Shown here piece after piece: positions 27,476 through 36,501 of a DNA stretch of 64,000 nucleotides. Under the pieces are notes generated by a model. It worked only from the letters and a program-made list of their open reading frames with translations. It ran no database searches and was not told the origin of the DNA. Origin of the DNA: Candidatus Parepulonipiscium sp. PG-Nuni2H_MBin01 (GTDB lineage Bacteria > Bacillota > Clostridia > Lachnospirales > Cellulosilyticaceae); assembly GCA_001994995.1 (NCBI GenBank), contig MDJM01000060.1:32987-96986 (forward strand). The letters run 5' to 3'. The stretch's first letter is position 1; every line of letters begins with the position of its first letter. Made by a program: the position numbers and the translations under genes.

Positions 27476-28852
27476 ATGGAACTAGATTTAACTACAGGTA
27501 ACATTCTATCTAAGCTTATCAAACTATCACTACCTATCATGGGCACCGCTTTTATCCAAACAGCTTACAATATGATTGACATGATGTGGATAGGCCGCCT
27601 AGGTAGCGATGAAGTGGCAGCTGTTGGCACTGCTAGCTTCTTCCCATGGCTTGCTATGGCATTCGTTATGATATCAAAAATTGGGGCAGAAATTAAAGTC
27701 GCTCAAAGTATGGGCGAAAAAGATTTTGACAAAGTAAGCAAATTCGTTACAGCTGCACTACAAATCAATGTAGTGCTTGCCATTATATATGGTCTTTTCG
27801 TTGTCATGTTTAATCGCCCTCTAATCGGCTTCTTCAATTTAGGAGACGAAAACATAATCAATATGGCACAAACTTACCTTACAATCATCGGCGCTGGAAT
27901 GCTGTTTATTTTTATTACGCCAGTATTCACAGCCATATTTAACGGTCTTGGCGATAGCAAAACCCCATTTGCAATCAACACTATTGGACTTGTTTTTAAC
28001 ATAGTGCTAGACCCAATTCTTATTTTCGGTTGGCTTGGCATGCCTGCTCTAGGCGTTGTTGGCGCTGCCCTTGCTACAATTTTCTCACAAGCTTTAGTTG
28101 CTATTTGTTTTGTAATTATAATTATAATAAGAAACAAACGTAATCCCGAAGCTGCTTTTTTTTCGCTTAATATTCTTACAAAGCCTCCGATGGAACAAAT
28201 GCAAATTATTTGCCAAATCGGACTTCCAGTCGCATTGCAAAGTGGTCTTTTTACTATTTTCTCAATGGTTTTAGGTAGAATTATTGCCGCTTGGGGCGCG
28301 GTTCCAATAGCAGTACAAAAGGTTGGTTCGCAAATTGAGGCCGTTTCATGGATGAGTGCTAGCGGTATCTCAACTGCTCTTGGTGCATTTGTGGGACAAA
28401 ATTATGGCGCTGGTAAACTCGATAGAATTGAAAAAGGGTTTAAGTGTAGCGTATTAATAGCTATTGTAGTTGGGACTTTTGCTACAATTTTGCTTGTAGT
28501 TTTCGGCTCGCAAGTGTTTAGCGTATTTATTCAAAACGAACCTGAAACTCTGCTGCAAGGCATAGATTACTTAAAAATCGTTGGATATTCGCAAATCTTT
28601 ATGTGTATAGAAATTACAGTTTCAGGTCTTTTCAATGGCCTTGGTAAAACTTATATACCTTCTTTTATCACAATCATATTTACTGGTATGCGAATGCCAC
28701 TAGCTTACTTTTGGGCTAATATCATTGGCATAGACGGCGTTTGGTGGAGCATTTCTCTTACTACAGTTGTTAAAGGCATTATCATTCTTTTAGTTTACTA
28801 CATTATGAAAAATCGAAATAAGCTATATAGTTTAAAAGAAGAATTGGTTTAA
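27476..28852 (+). CDS. MATE-family efflux transporter
   Basis: The 458-residue protein shows the MATE two-lobe design with about 12 membrane helices. Lobe 1 begins LSKLIKLSLPIMGTAFIQTAYNMIDMMWIGRLGSDEVAAVGTA, the classic NorM/DinF signature; lobe 2 begins QMQIICQIGLPVALQSGLFTIFSMVLGRIIAAWG. GLGDSKTPFAINTIGLVFNIVLDPILIFG is also typical. These proteins export cationic compounds in exchange for Na+ or H+. AAAGGAG precedes the ATG. No regulator is adjacent. Confidence 0.95.
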   Translation: MELDLTTGNILSKLIKLSLPIMGTAFIQTAYNMIDMMWIGRLGSDEVAAVGTASFFPWLAMAFVMISKIGAEIKVAQSMGEKDFDKVSKFVTAALQINVVLAIIYGLFVVMFNRPLIGFFNLGDENIINMAQTYLTIIGAGMLFIFITPVFTAIFNGLGDSKTPFAINTIGLVFNIVLDPILIFGWLGMPALGVVGAALATIFSQALVAICFVIIIIIRNKRNPEAAFFSLNILTKPPMEQMQIICQIGLPVALQSGLFTIFSMVLGRIIAAWGAVPIAVQKVGSQIEAVSWMSASGISTALGAFVGQNYGAGKLDRIEKGFKCSVLIAIVVGTFATILLVVFGSQVFSVFIQNEPETLLQGIDYLKIVGYSQIFMCIEITVSGLFNGLGKTYIPSFITIIFTGMRMPLAYFWANIIGIDGVWWSISLTTVVKGIIILLVYYIMKNRNKLYSLKEELV

Positions 28853-28915
28853 AGCTGCATTTTTTACTTAGGTATCGCCATACTATTAATTATAACATTA
28901 TTATTGGAGGTTTAT

Positions 28916-30676
28916 ATGGAACAAATAACTCAATTAAGACAACTTATGAAAGAGCATAACATATCCGCTTACTACATCCCATCTTCAGATTTTCACAATA
29001 GCGAATACGTTGGCGAACACTTTAGATGCCGCCAATTTATATCTGGCTTTAGTGGCTCTGCAGGCGAAGTAGTAATAACGCAAGACTCAGCAGGACTTTG
29101 GACTGATGGGCGCTATTTTATACAGGCTGAACAAGAACTTGCTGGCACTGGAATAACACTTTTTAAAATCGGCGCGCCTGACTCAATGAAGCTAACCGAA
29201 TTTTTAGCCGAGAATATGCCAAATGGTTCAAAACTTGGCTTTGATGGCCGAGTAGTCGGACTTAAATGCGGTGAAGATTTTGCTCAAAAGCTTGCTGCTA
29301 AAGATATAGAAATAATTTTTAATATAGACCTTGTTGGCCAAGTTTGGTCAAATCGCCCAGCGCTTCCTACATCAAAAGCATTTTTTCTAGATACGAAATA
29401 TTCAGGTAAATCTGCTAGTGACAAGCTTGCTGACTTAAGAAAAAAGATGGCTGAGTATAAAGCTGATAATCATATTATAACAACACTTGATGATATAGCT
29501 TGGCTTTTTAATATCCGCGGTAACGACATCGCTTGTTTTCCTGTAGTTTTAGCTTACGCTGTTATCACAACAACAGAAGCGTTTTTATTTATCGATAAAA
29601 ATAAAATTGACACTGACATAGAAGGCGTTTCAATTTTGCCTTATAATGAGATATACTCTTTCGTAAGCTCCCTATGTGGCAGTGTACTTATTGACCCTGC
29701 TAGCGTTAACTTTGCTTTAATTTCTAATTTATCTAATGAAATAAGCCTTATAAAAAAGCCTAATCCAACTACGCTAGCTAAAGCAATAAAAAATGATGTG
29801 GAACTTGAGAACATTCGCCGCAGTCATTTGCGTGACGGTGTTGCTTGCACACGTTTTATGTATTGGCTTAAATCTAACGTAGCCACAAGTTCAATAACGG
29901 AAGTGGACGCGGCTAATAAAATTTTACAACTTCGTTCTGAACTAGAACTTTATATAGAGCCTAGCTTTCCACCAATATCAGCTTACGGCGCAAATGCTGC
30001 TATTATGCACTACCAAGCTAGTGATGCAAACTGTGCTACACTTAAGCCATCTAATTTATATTTGCTAGATTCAGGCGGCCAATACTTTGATGGCACTACA
30101 GATATAACTCGCACATTTGCTTTAGGCGAAATTTCGGATATCGAACGCACTCATTTTACTGCTGTGTTAAAAGGAATGCTTCGTCTATCAAACGCAAAAT
30201 TCCTACATGGTGTTCGTGGTCTTAACTTAGACATACTCGCTCGGTCTCCTATTTGGGAATTAGATTTAGATTATCGTAGCGGAACTGGACATGGAATTGG
30301 ATTTGTTCTAAACGTTCATGAAGGTCCAAACGGCTTTAGATGGAAAATCGTAGCTGAGCGCAATGATAGCTGTGTTTTAGAACCTGGCATGGTTACAACT
30401 AACGAACCTGGCATTTATATTGAAGGCTCGCATGGAATACGTATTGAAAATGAACTTGTAGTTAAAGAAGGCGCTAACAATGAATACGGCCAATTTTTAG
30501 AATTTGAAACCGTAACATTTGCACCAATCGACCTTGATGCAATTGATATTTCGCAATTATCATCGAGTGATAAAACATACCTAAACGCTTATCACAAACT
30601 AGTATTTGATAAACTTTCGCCATACTTTAGTGGTGAAGAACTCGAGTTCCTTAAAACTTACACACGAGAAATTTGA
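28916..30676 (+). CDS. three-domain Xaa-Pro aminopeptidase (M24B, aminopeptidase P)
   Basis: The 586-residue manganese/cobalt peptidase removes N-terminal residues that precede proline. Two creatinase-N-like domains (about 1-290) come before the catalytic pita-bread domain. Metal ligands are visible in LLDSGGQYFDGTTDITRTF (two Asp), GTGHGIGFVLNVHEGP (His), TTNEPGIYIEG (Glu) and GIRIENELVV (Glu). The length matches the three-domain eukaryote-like class rather than the 440-residue PepP. GGAGG precedes the ATG at 28916; the frame upstream of that includes the ribosome site and is rejected. Confidence 0.94.
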   Translation: MEQITQLRQLMKEHNISAYYIPSSDFHNSEYVGEHFRCRQFISGFSGSAGEVVITQDSAGLWTDGRYFIQAEQELAGTGITLFKIGAPDSMKLTEFLAENMPNGSKLGFDGRVVGLKCGEDFAQKLAAKDIEIIFNIDLVGQVWSNRPALPTSKAFFLDTKYSGKSASDKLADLRKKMAEYKADNHIITTLDDIAWLFNIRGNDIACFPVVLAYAVITTTEAFLFIDKNKIDTDIEGVSILPYNEIYSFVSSLCGSVLIDPASVNFALISNLSNEISLIKKPNPTTLAKAIKNDVELENIRRSHLRDGVACTRFMYWLKSNVATSSITEVDAANKILQLRSELELYIEPSFPPISAYGANAAIMHYQASDANCATLKPSNLYLLDSGGQYFDGTTDITRTFALGEISDIERTHFTAVLKGMLRLSNAKFLHGVRGLNLDILARSPIWELDLDYRSGTGHGIGFVLNVHEGPNGFRWKIVAERNDSCVLEPGMVTTNEPGIYIEGSHGIRIENELVVKEGANNEYGQFLEFETVTFAPIDLDAIDISQLSSSDKTYLNAYHKLVFDKLSPYFSGEELEFLKTYTREI

Positions 30677-30681
30677 TTTTT

Positions 30682-30716
30682 AAGCACAAAAAAAGGGCAC
30701 CTCGCCCTTTTGCTTA
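30682..30716. terminator. bidirectional terminator
   Basis: AAAAGGGC / GCCCTTTT stem with an ACCTC loop, extended by AAGC / GCTT, between the convergent aminopeptidase P and Sel1-repeat genes. Confidence 0.8.
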
Positions 30717-30724
30717 GTCTTCTT

Positions 30725-33268
30725 CTATACTTTTCGTCTAGCCCATTTCAAATTATATTGAGCCGCTTTATTTCCCTGTTCAGAAGACTTCTCATACCAA
30801 TATATCGCCTTCTCTACATCTTGCTTCACGCCTTTACCTATATCGTAACATAACCCAAGCTCACACTGCGCAGCCGAATGGCCTTTTTGCGCCGCTATTT
30901 CATAACAATCTACAGCCTTGTTATAATCTAGTTTCACACCTTGCCCTAAGTCATAACATATTCCTAAGTTATAACTTCCGTCCGCATCTCCTTTAAACGA
31001 TGCCCTTTTGTAAAACTCAAATGCTTTGCTATAACTTTGTTCTATAACTCTGCCTTCTTTATAAAACTTTCCTAACTTACACTGAGACACCGTATTATCT
31101 TTGCCTGCTGACTCAGCATACCATCTTATGGCTAAATTAATATCTTGCTTAACACCTTTGCCAAGCTCATAACATTCCGCTAGCTTATACTGCGCTTGCT
31201 CTAAACCGCTCTGTGCAGCCGCATTATACCACTTAAACGCTTCTGCTAAATCCCTCTTAGTCCCTTGACCCTTCGCCAAACACACAGCCAAATTATACTG
31301 CGCCTGTGAATGCCCAAGTATTGATGCATAACCCCACCACTCAACTGCTCGCTCTATTTCCTTATTCGCTCCTTCTCCCATATAATAAAAACATCCTATT
31401 TTATATTGCGCCTCAGCCCACCCTTGCTTAGCCGCTTTTTCATACCATTGCAACGCTAGGTTTAAATCTTTTTCTACATTCTCTCCAGCTTCATACAGAG
31501 TGCCTAACTTATACTGCGCCCCTATCACTCCTTGATTGCCGGCATGTATGTAGAACGAAATTGCTTTAGACTTATCTATTGGTACTCCTATTCCTTCTTC
31601 ATAACACTCACCAAGCTTAAACTGAGCTTCTCCTATTCCATGTATTGCCGCATAACTTATCCACCGCACCGCTTCATCATATTTCTCCTGCTCAAAAAAT
31701 ATCATCCCAAGTTCATACTCAGCTAAGTTATAGCCTAAACTCGCCGCCTTCTTATACCACTTTTTACACTCTAACCCTCGGCCCAACTGCTTACTTAACT
31801 TAGCCAAATTAAATGCTGCCTGCGCATGGTCTTGCTTAGCCGCCTTAGTATACCACTGCATAGCTTTCTTATTATCAGCCCCCTCTTCATGCAATTTACC
31901 TAAATAAAATTTCGCTTCCTTTAAATCTTGCGCGTGCATCAAAAGCTCTAACGCCTTATCATAATCTGGTACCACACCATATCCTTCAAAATAACAAATC
32001 CCTAAATCACACTGCGCTGGCTTATAACCTTGAGCCGCCGATTTCTCCAGCCACTCAATACCATCTGCATCATCTTGAATAACCCCTTCGCCATTAATAT
32101 AAAACGCCCCTATTTTATATTGCGACCTACTATCGCCCTTCATCGCAGCTATACTATACCAATGAAACGCATGCATATAACTCTTCTCTATACCATCGCC
32201 TAACTCATATAACTGCCCCAGCTCATATTGTGCTAACGTATAATCATTATTAGCTGCCATAGTTAAAAACTCAATTCCATGGTCATAATCATTGGTATTT
32301 AAATAAAACATCCCCAATCTATATTGCGCTTTAGCATAGTCTTGTTCACTAGCTTTCATATACCAGCTTAACGCCATATCATAACTACGCTCTACACCTT
32401 TGCCTTCCTCATAACACACTGCTAACTTTAACATAGCCTCAGGGAACTTCTCATTTGCCGCTTGCATAAATAATTCTACTGCTTTTTTATATTCTTGTGC
32501 TTCATAATAAAATGTTGCTAACTCATATTTTGCGGGCAAATAGCCCATATCAGCAGCTTTGTTATACCACTGAATTGCTTCTTGCACATGTTTATTCTCC
32601 AGACCCAGTTCATTTGTATACTGCAACAGTAAGTTATACTGAGTACCTAACCCATCTAGCTTTAACAGCCTGTTGCGAGGGAATGTATGCCCAAAAACTT
32701 TAGTATCAACAGCCTTATACTCAATATTAAATTGTGGTAATGCTGCACTATCCTCATACTGGTCATAACAAAGCTCCAAAGGCTTCATCTCAATTAAATT
32801 ATCAGCGTAACATCGGCCAAAATCGTAAATGGCTTCTATTAAACCTTCTTGCGCGCATTGTCTATAGTAAGTAATAGCAGTATCTATATCGCGCTCTACA
32901 AATATGCCGTTTTCATAAAACTTAGCCAGCTTATGCTTAGCCTCTATACTACCTTGCAACATAGCCTGTTCATACCAAGAAACAGCAAGTTCATAATCCT
33001 TAATGCTATCATAATATCTGCCCAACTTATATTGAGAAGGTCTATGCTGAGAATTAGCCGCCTCAACCCACCAAGATAACGCCATTTCATAATCTTCCTT
33101 ATCAAAATAACATAGACCTAACCTATATTGAGAGTCAGCATGGCCAAGCTGCGCAGCCTCTGTATAATACTTTATAGCTTGCGACACATTCTTTTCAACA
33201 TGTTCGCCAGTTTCATAACATCTGCCTAAAACGTAATATGCTTCTTGCCCGTCTATTTTCGTATCCAT
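30725..33268 (-). CDS. giant Sel1-repeat protein
   Basis: The 847-residue protein is made almost wholly of Sel1-like (SLR) 36-residue helical repeats such as QYKLGTLYEAGENVEKDLNLALQWYEKAA, roughly 20 of them. Near 165-200 the repeats are interrupted by a non-repeat segment (LELCYDQYEDSAALPQFNIEYKAVDTKVFGH). There is no signal peptide or membrane helix. Such solenoids act as scaffolds that assemble protein complexes; no enzymatic motif is present. The ATG at 33268 has GGGAGAG upstream. The partner is unknown; the neighbouring rpsD is probably unrelated. Confidence 0.92.
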   Translation of the reverse strand: MDTKIDGQEAYYVLGRCYETGEHVEKNVSQAIKYYTEAAQLGHADSQYRLGLCYFDKEDYEMALSWWVEAANSQHRPSQYKLGRYYDSIKDYELAVSWYEQAMLQGSIEAKHKLAKFYENGIFVERDIDTAITYYRQCAQEGLIEAIYDFGRCYADNLIEMKPLELCYDQYEDSAALPQFNIEYKAVDTKVFGHTFPRNRLLKLDGLGTQYNLLLQYTNELGLENKHVQEAIQWYNKAADMGYLPAKYELATFYYEAQEYKKAVELFMQAANEKFPEAMLKLAVCYEEGKGVERSYDMALSWYMKASEQDYAKAQYRLGMFYLNTNDYDHGIEFLTMAANNDYTLAQYELGQLYELGDGIEKSYMHAFHWYSIAAMKGDSRSQYKIGAFYINGEGVIQDDADGIEWLEKSAAQGYKPAQCDLGICYFEGYGVVPDYDKALELLMHAQDLKEAKFYLGKLHEEGADNKKAMQWYTKAAKQDHAQAAFNLAKLSKQLGRGLECKKWYKKAASLGYNLAEYELGMIFFEQEKYDEAVRWISYAAIHGIGEAQFKLGECYEEGIGVPIDKSKAISFYIHAGNQGVIGAQYKLGTLYEAGENVEKDLNLALQWYEKAAKQGWAEAQYKIGCFYYMGEGANKEIERAVEWWGYASILGHSQAQYNLAVCLAKGQGTKRDLAEAFKWYNAAAQSGLEQAQYKLAECYELGKGVKQDINLAIRWYAESAGKDNTVSQCKLGKFYKEGRVIEQSYSKAFEFYKRASFKGDADGSYNLGICYDLGQGVKLDYNKAVDCYEIAAQKGHSAAQCELGLCYDIGKGVKQDVEKAIYWYEKSSEQGNKAAQYNLKWARRKV

Positions 33269-33297
33269 AGTCGTCTCTCCCACTTAACTTATTTGAA

Positions 33298-33346
33298 AAA
33301 AAAAGGCAAGTATACCAATAACGATACACTTGCTCTTTTTTTATTT
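33298..33346. terminator. terminator of rpsD
   Basis: GCAAGTATACC / GATACACTTGC hairpin with a short loop and T runs on both sides. It follows the rpsD stop on the minus strand. Confidence 0.75.
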
Positions 33347-33361
33347 TTTCGTGCCGAGTTA

Positions 33362-33952
33362 TTATCTGGAATAGAACTCGATAATTAGTTGTTCGTTAAT
33401 CTCAATTGGTAGCTCTTCACGCGCTGGCCTTCTTATTAGTGTTCCCGTAAAGTTGTCTTTGTCTACTTCTATATAAGGTAAAACAAAGTTACAGTCTTCT
33501 AAATTCTCACTGAAGATTTTGCTTGAACGAGATTTTTCTTTTAAAGAAATGGTATCGCCTTCATGAATTGCATATGAAGGTCTATCTACTTTCTTTCCGT
33601 TTACTAAAAAGTGGCCATGATTAACCATTTGTCTAGCTTGTCTTATAGAGCGTGCAAATCCCATTCTATATACCATGTTATCAAGCCTTGTTTCTAATGA
33701 AGTAAGGATGATTGGACCTGGGTTACTGCCTGCGCGGAACGCTTTATCTACATATCTTGTAAACTGCTTTTCTAAAACACCGTAGTAAGCTCTTAGTCTT
33801 TGCTTTTCTAGTAACTGAATACCATACTCAGATAATTTTCTAGCATCTCTACTAGTTCCTTGCTTTGCTCTATCCATCGCTTTAGGGTGGCCTACTACAT
33901 TCACACCAAGGCTTCGGCACAATTTAAAACGTGGACCCATCATTTTTGCCAT
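33362..33952 (-). CDS. rpsD: 30S ribosomal protein S4, cysteine-poor form
   Basis: The 196-residue primary 16S rRNA-binding protein includes the S4 domain [43 protein letters not shown] (about 94-137). The N-terminal region has a single Cys where zinc-binding S4 proteins have a Cys cluster, so this is the zinc-independent form. Length is normal. It stands alone, outside the large ribosomal operon, as is common in Clostridia. GGAG precedes the ATG. S4 autoregulation through its leader is known in Firmicutes, but I could not make out a convincing leader fold upstream. Confidence 0.96.
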   Translation of the reverse strand: MAKMMGPRFKLCRSLGVNVVGHPKAMDRAKQGTSRDARKLSEYGIQLLEKQRLRAYYGVLEKQFTRYVDKAFRAGSNPGPIILTSLETRLDNMVYRMGFARSIRQARQMVNHGHFLVNGKKVDRPSYAIHEGDTISLKEKSRSSKIFSENLEDCNFVLPYIEVDKDNFTGTLIRRPAREELPIEINEQLIIEFYSR

Positions 33953-34211
33953 AATATTTCTCCTTTAATTTACATTTCTACGCTATCCTTGTTTTGTTAA
34001 CGTAGTTATTCGTGCTTTTAATACTAGCATAGTTTGTGAATAATTAAAAGGCTATCTAATAACTTTTAGCATTTTGCCCAAAAAGCTTTTTTGTTTTTAG
34101 TAATATTACTATAAATCTACTATATTAGTAGGAGGCTCACATACCCAACACATTGGGCTGTTATATTATATCCAATATTTAAGTTAAAAGGAAGCTAATA
34201 ACTTAATATGA
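33953..34211. other. intergenic stretch between rpsD and the regulator operon
   Basis: It contains the divergent promoter regions of rpsD (minus) and the response regulator (plus). It is AT-rich with no open frame that has a ribosome site. A CCCAACACATTGGG hairpin lies near 34144-34157. Confidence 0.5.
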
Positions 34212-34290
34212 TTTTCCCGGGGTTAAGGGGCAAAGCCTGTGGTGGGGGCATAGGCCCAAAATCCCGTAGCTTTTTGACTACCTATAAAGG
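34212..34290 (+). promoter_or_regulatory. three-way-junction RNA leader of the response regulator operon
   Basis: Outer stem CGGGGTT (34218-34224) / AATCCCG (34260-34266, one G-U). Inside it are two hairpins: GGC-AAA-GCC and GGGC-ATAG-GCCC. The response regulator ATG is 34 nt downstream, after an AAAGGATG ribosome site. It does not match a riboswitch consensus that I know. Regulation is inference from position and structure. Confidence 0.45.
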
Positions 34291-34299
34291 ATGTGAATT

Positions 34300-34959
34300 A
34301 TGATTTTAATTGTTGATGATGAATTTAGAATGCGTCGTCTTGTCAGCGACTTTCTAAAACGGGAAGGATACGAAATTATTGAAGCTAAAGATGGGAAGGA
34401 GGCGTTGGAGAAAATAGATGAGTTTCACGCTCAACTTGACCTCATTTTGCTTGATGTTATGATGCCTTATTACAATGGTTGGGAAGTGCTAAAACGCGTT
34501 CGGCTTAAATACTCTATGCCAGTTATGATGCTTACTGCTAAAGATGAAGAATATGACCAGCTGCAATCATTTGAACATGGGGCTGATGATTTTGTTGCAA
34601 AGCCATTTAGTCCTATGCTTCTTGTTGCTCGCATTAAAGCAGTTTTAAAACGCACTGCTAGCGACGCTCCTGCAATTAGCACAGACGGCCTTTTTGTTAA
34701 CCGCGAAGCTAGGCGAGTTTACCTTGACGGAGAGGAGCTTATGCTTACGTTTAAAGAATATGAATTATTAACTTATTTACAAGATAATGCTAATATTGCA
34801 CTATCTCGCGACCAAATATTAGATGGTGTGTGGCAATATGACTATTTTGGAAACTTACGCACTGTTGATACGCATGTTAAACAACTTCGCGCTAAGCTAC
34901 AAGCTAAAGGAGAATATATCCGCACTGTTCGCGGTGTTGGATATTTATATCAAGAATAG
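34300..34959 (+). CDS. OmpR/PhoB-family response regulator
   Basis: The 219-residue protein has a receiver domain (about 1-115) with the acidic pocket DDE near 6-8, the phosphoacceptor Asp in LDLILLDVMMPYYNGWE (about 52), Thr/Ser in VMMLTAKDEE and Lys in DFVAKPFSP. The C-terminal winged helix (about 125-219) has LTFKEYELLTYLQDNAN and RTVDTHVKQLRAKL. It is the first gene of a locus with a histidine kinase and an ABC exporter, so it probably controls that exporter. Confidence 0.96.
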   Translation: MILIVDDEFRMRRLVSDFLKREGYEIIEAKDGKEALEKIDEFHAQLDLILLDVMMPYYNGWEVLKRVRLKYSMPVMMLTAKDEEYDQLQSFEHGADDFVAKPFSPMLLVARIKAVLKRTASDAPAISTDGLFVNREARRVYLDGEELMLTFKEYELLTYLQDNANIALSRDQILDGVWQYDYFGNLRTVDTHVKQLRAKLQAKGEYIRTVRGVGYLYQE

Positions 34960-34981
34960 AATTTCTGGGGAGGAATTTTAG

Positions 34982-36379
34982 TTGAAATCACTAAGGTTAA
35001 AAATTGCGCTTATTTTAATGGGCTTTCTATCAGTTTTAGTAGGAACTACTATACTGCTGAATTATCTTTTTTTAGATGAGTATTATATGTATAGTAAAAA
35101 CGAGGCGCTCTATAATAGTTATTTGCTTATTCAACAGCTATATCAAGGCGATATTGAAGCTATTGACGACGAACTGTCCGATTTGCAAGATAAAAATAAT
35201 ATGATTATTACCATACTTTCAGCAAGCCAAGGTTTTATTTATCCATACTCTGACTATACGCCCACTAAGTTGCCAAACGACTTAAAATCAGCTTTAAGCA
35301 AATATAACGAAGATAGCAAAGCAAACAATAGAGACCATTTTCTTATTTTAGAAGATGTCTGGGTATATGATTCAGACGAACTATTCATTACACTTCAAAC
35401 ACCTATTTCAGCTATTGATGAAACTATCAATGTTGTTACAGAATTTTTCACGGTCATTAGTATTACAATTAGCTTTTTAGGCGTTATCCTCGTATCAGTT
35501 ATTGCTAACCGCTTAACTAGGCCTATCGAAGAAATTACGTCAGTTGCTACTAACATTGCTAATTTGCAATTTGACCAAAAGCTTGAAAGTAAATCGCAAG
35601 ATGAGCTAGGACAGCTAACTAGCACAATTAACCTACTTTCTGTTCAACTTCAAAAACATATTTTTAGTTTAGAAGATGACATTAAAACGAAAGAAAATTT
35701 AGAAGAAGTTCGTAAACAGTTTATTTCTAACGTTTCTCATGAACTTAAAACTCCTCTTTCGCTTATACTTGGCTATACAGAAGGTTTAAAAGTCGGTCTT
35801 AGTAAAGAGGACCAAGATTTTTACTGCGAAGTTATTGAAGATGAGACTATAAAAATGAGTAAATTAGTAAATAAGCTGCTGCAGATTTCCCAAATGGAAT
35901 CTGGCCAAATGGAACTATGCATGGAGGAGTTTGATCTACTAGATTTGGTAGAAAGCATCCTTAAAAAAAATCTTTTGCGTTTTAAGGAAAAGAATACTAG
36001 CTATACTATTGATATAAATTTAGCTGAAATTATTATCGAGGCAGATTATGACTATGTGGAGCAAGTTGTAACGAATTATTTATCAAATGCATTAGCGCAT
36101 GTAGAAGCTAATGGCAATATTACTATAAGAGCTTATAAGCAAGATTGTTGGGCTGTAATTGAGGTAATTAATTCAGGCTCGCACATTCCGCATAATGAAA
36201 TCGATAATATTTGGGATAGTTTTTACAAAGTGAATAAAGCTAGAACTCGGGAATACGGCGGACATGGTTTAGGACTGTATATTGTTAAAATGATATTAGA
36301 TATGCATCAAGGGGAATATTACGTTTTTAACACTACTAATGGAGTATGTTTTGGCGTAAGATTTAGAGCTAAAAACTGA
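34982..36379 (+). CDS. membrane sensor histidine kinase
   Basis: The 465-residue protein has a membrane helix at about 7-27, an extracytoplasmic domain of about 130 residues, a second helix at about 160-182, HAMP (about 183-235), HisKA with the H-box FISNVSHELKTPLSLILGYTEG, an N-box VVTNYLSNALAHVEANG and a G-box GGHGLGLYIVKMILDMH. It starts with TTG, supported by GGGGAGG 8 nt upstream and by the absence of a suitable ATG. It lies 22 nt after its response regulator. The sensor domain has no motif that identifies the signal; the downstream exporter suggests envelope stress or an antimicrobial compound. Confidence 0.95.
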   Translation: MKSLRLKIALILMGFLSVLVGTTILLNYLFLDEYYMYSKNEALYNSYLLIQQLYQGDIEAIDDELSDLQDKNNMIITILSASQGFIYPYSDYTPTKLPNDLKSALSKYNEDSKANNRDHFLILEDVWVYDSDELFITLQTPISAIDETINVVTEFFTVISITISFLGVILVSVIANRLTRPIEEITSVATNIANLQFDQKLESKSQDELGQLTSTINLLSVQLQKHIFSLEDDIKTKENLEEVRKQFISNVSHELKTPLSLILGYTEGLKVGLSKEDQDFYCEVIEDETIKMSKLVNKLLQISQMESGQMELCMEEFDLLDLVESILKKNLLRFKEKNTSYTIDINLAEIIIEADYDYVEQVVTNYLSNALAHVEANGNITIRAYKQDCWAVIEVINSGSHIPHNEIDNIWDSFYKVNKARTREYGGHGLGLYIVKMILDMHQGEYYVFNTTNGVCFGVRFRAKN

Positions 36380-36501
36380 CACTAAGTTTAGCAGTTAGTA
36401 AAACCTCACACAAACAACACATAATGAACACATTAACCACACTTTACCATTTTATTCTTATGTAAATAGAGAAAAATTTTTAAAATAACAGGGGGATAAT
36501 T

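Noticed and set aside
33953..34100. S4-binding leader before rpsD
   Set aside because: Known in Firmicutes, but the pseudoknot could not be traced by hand with confidence.
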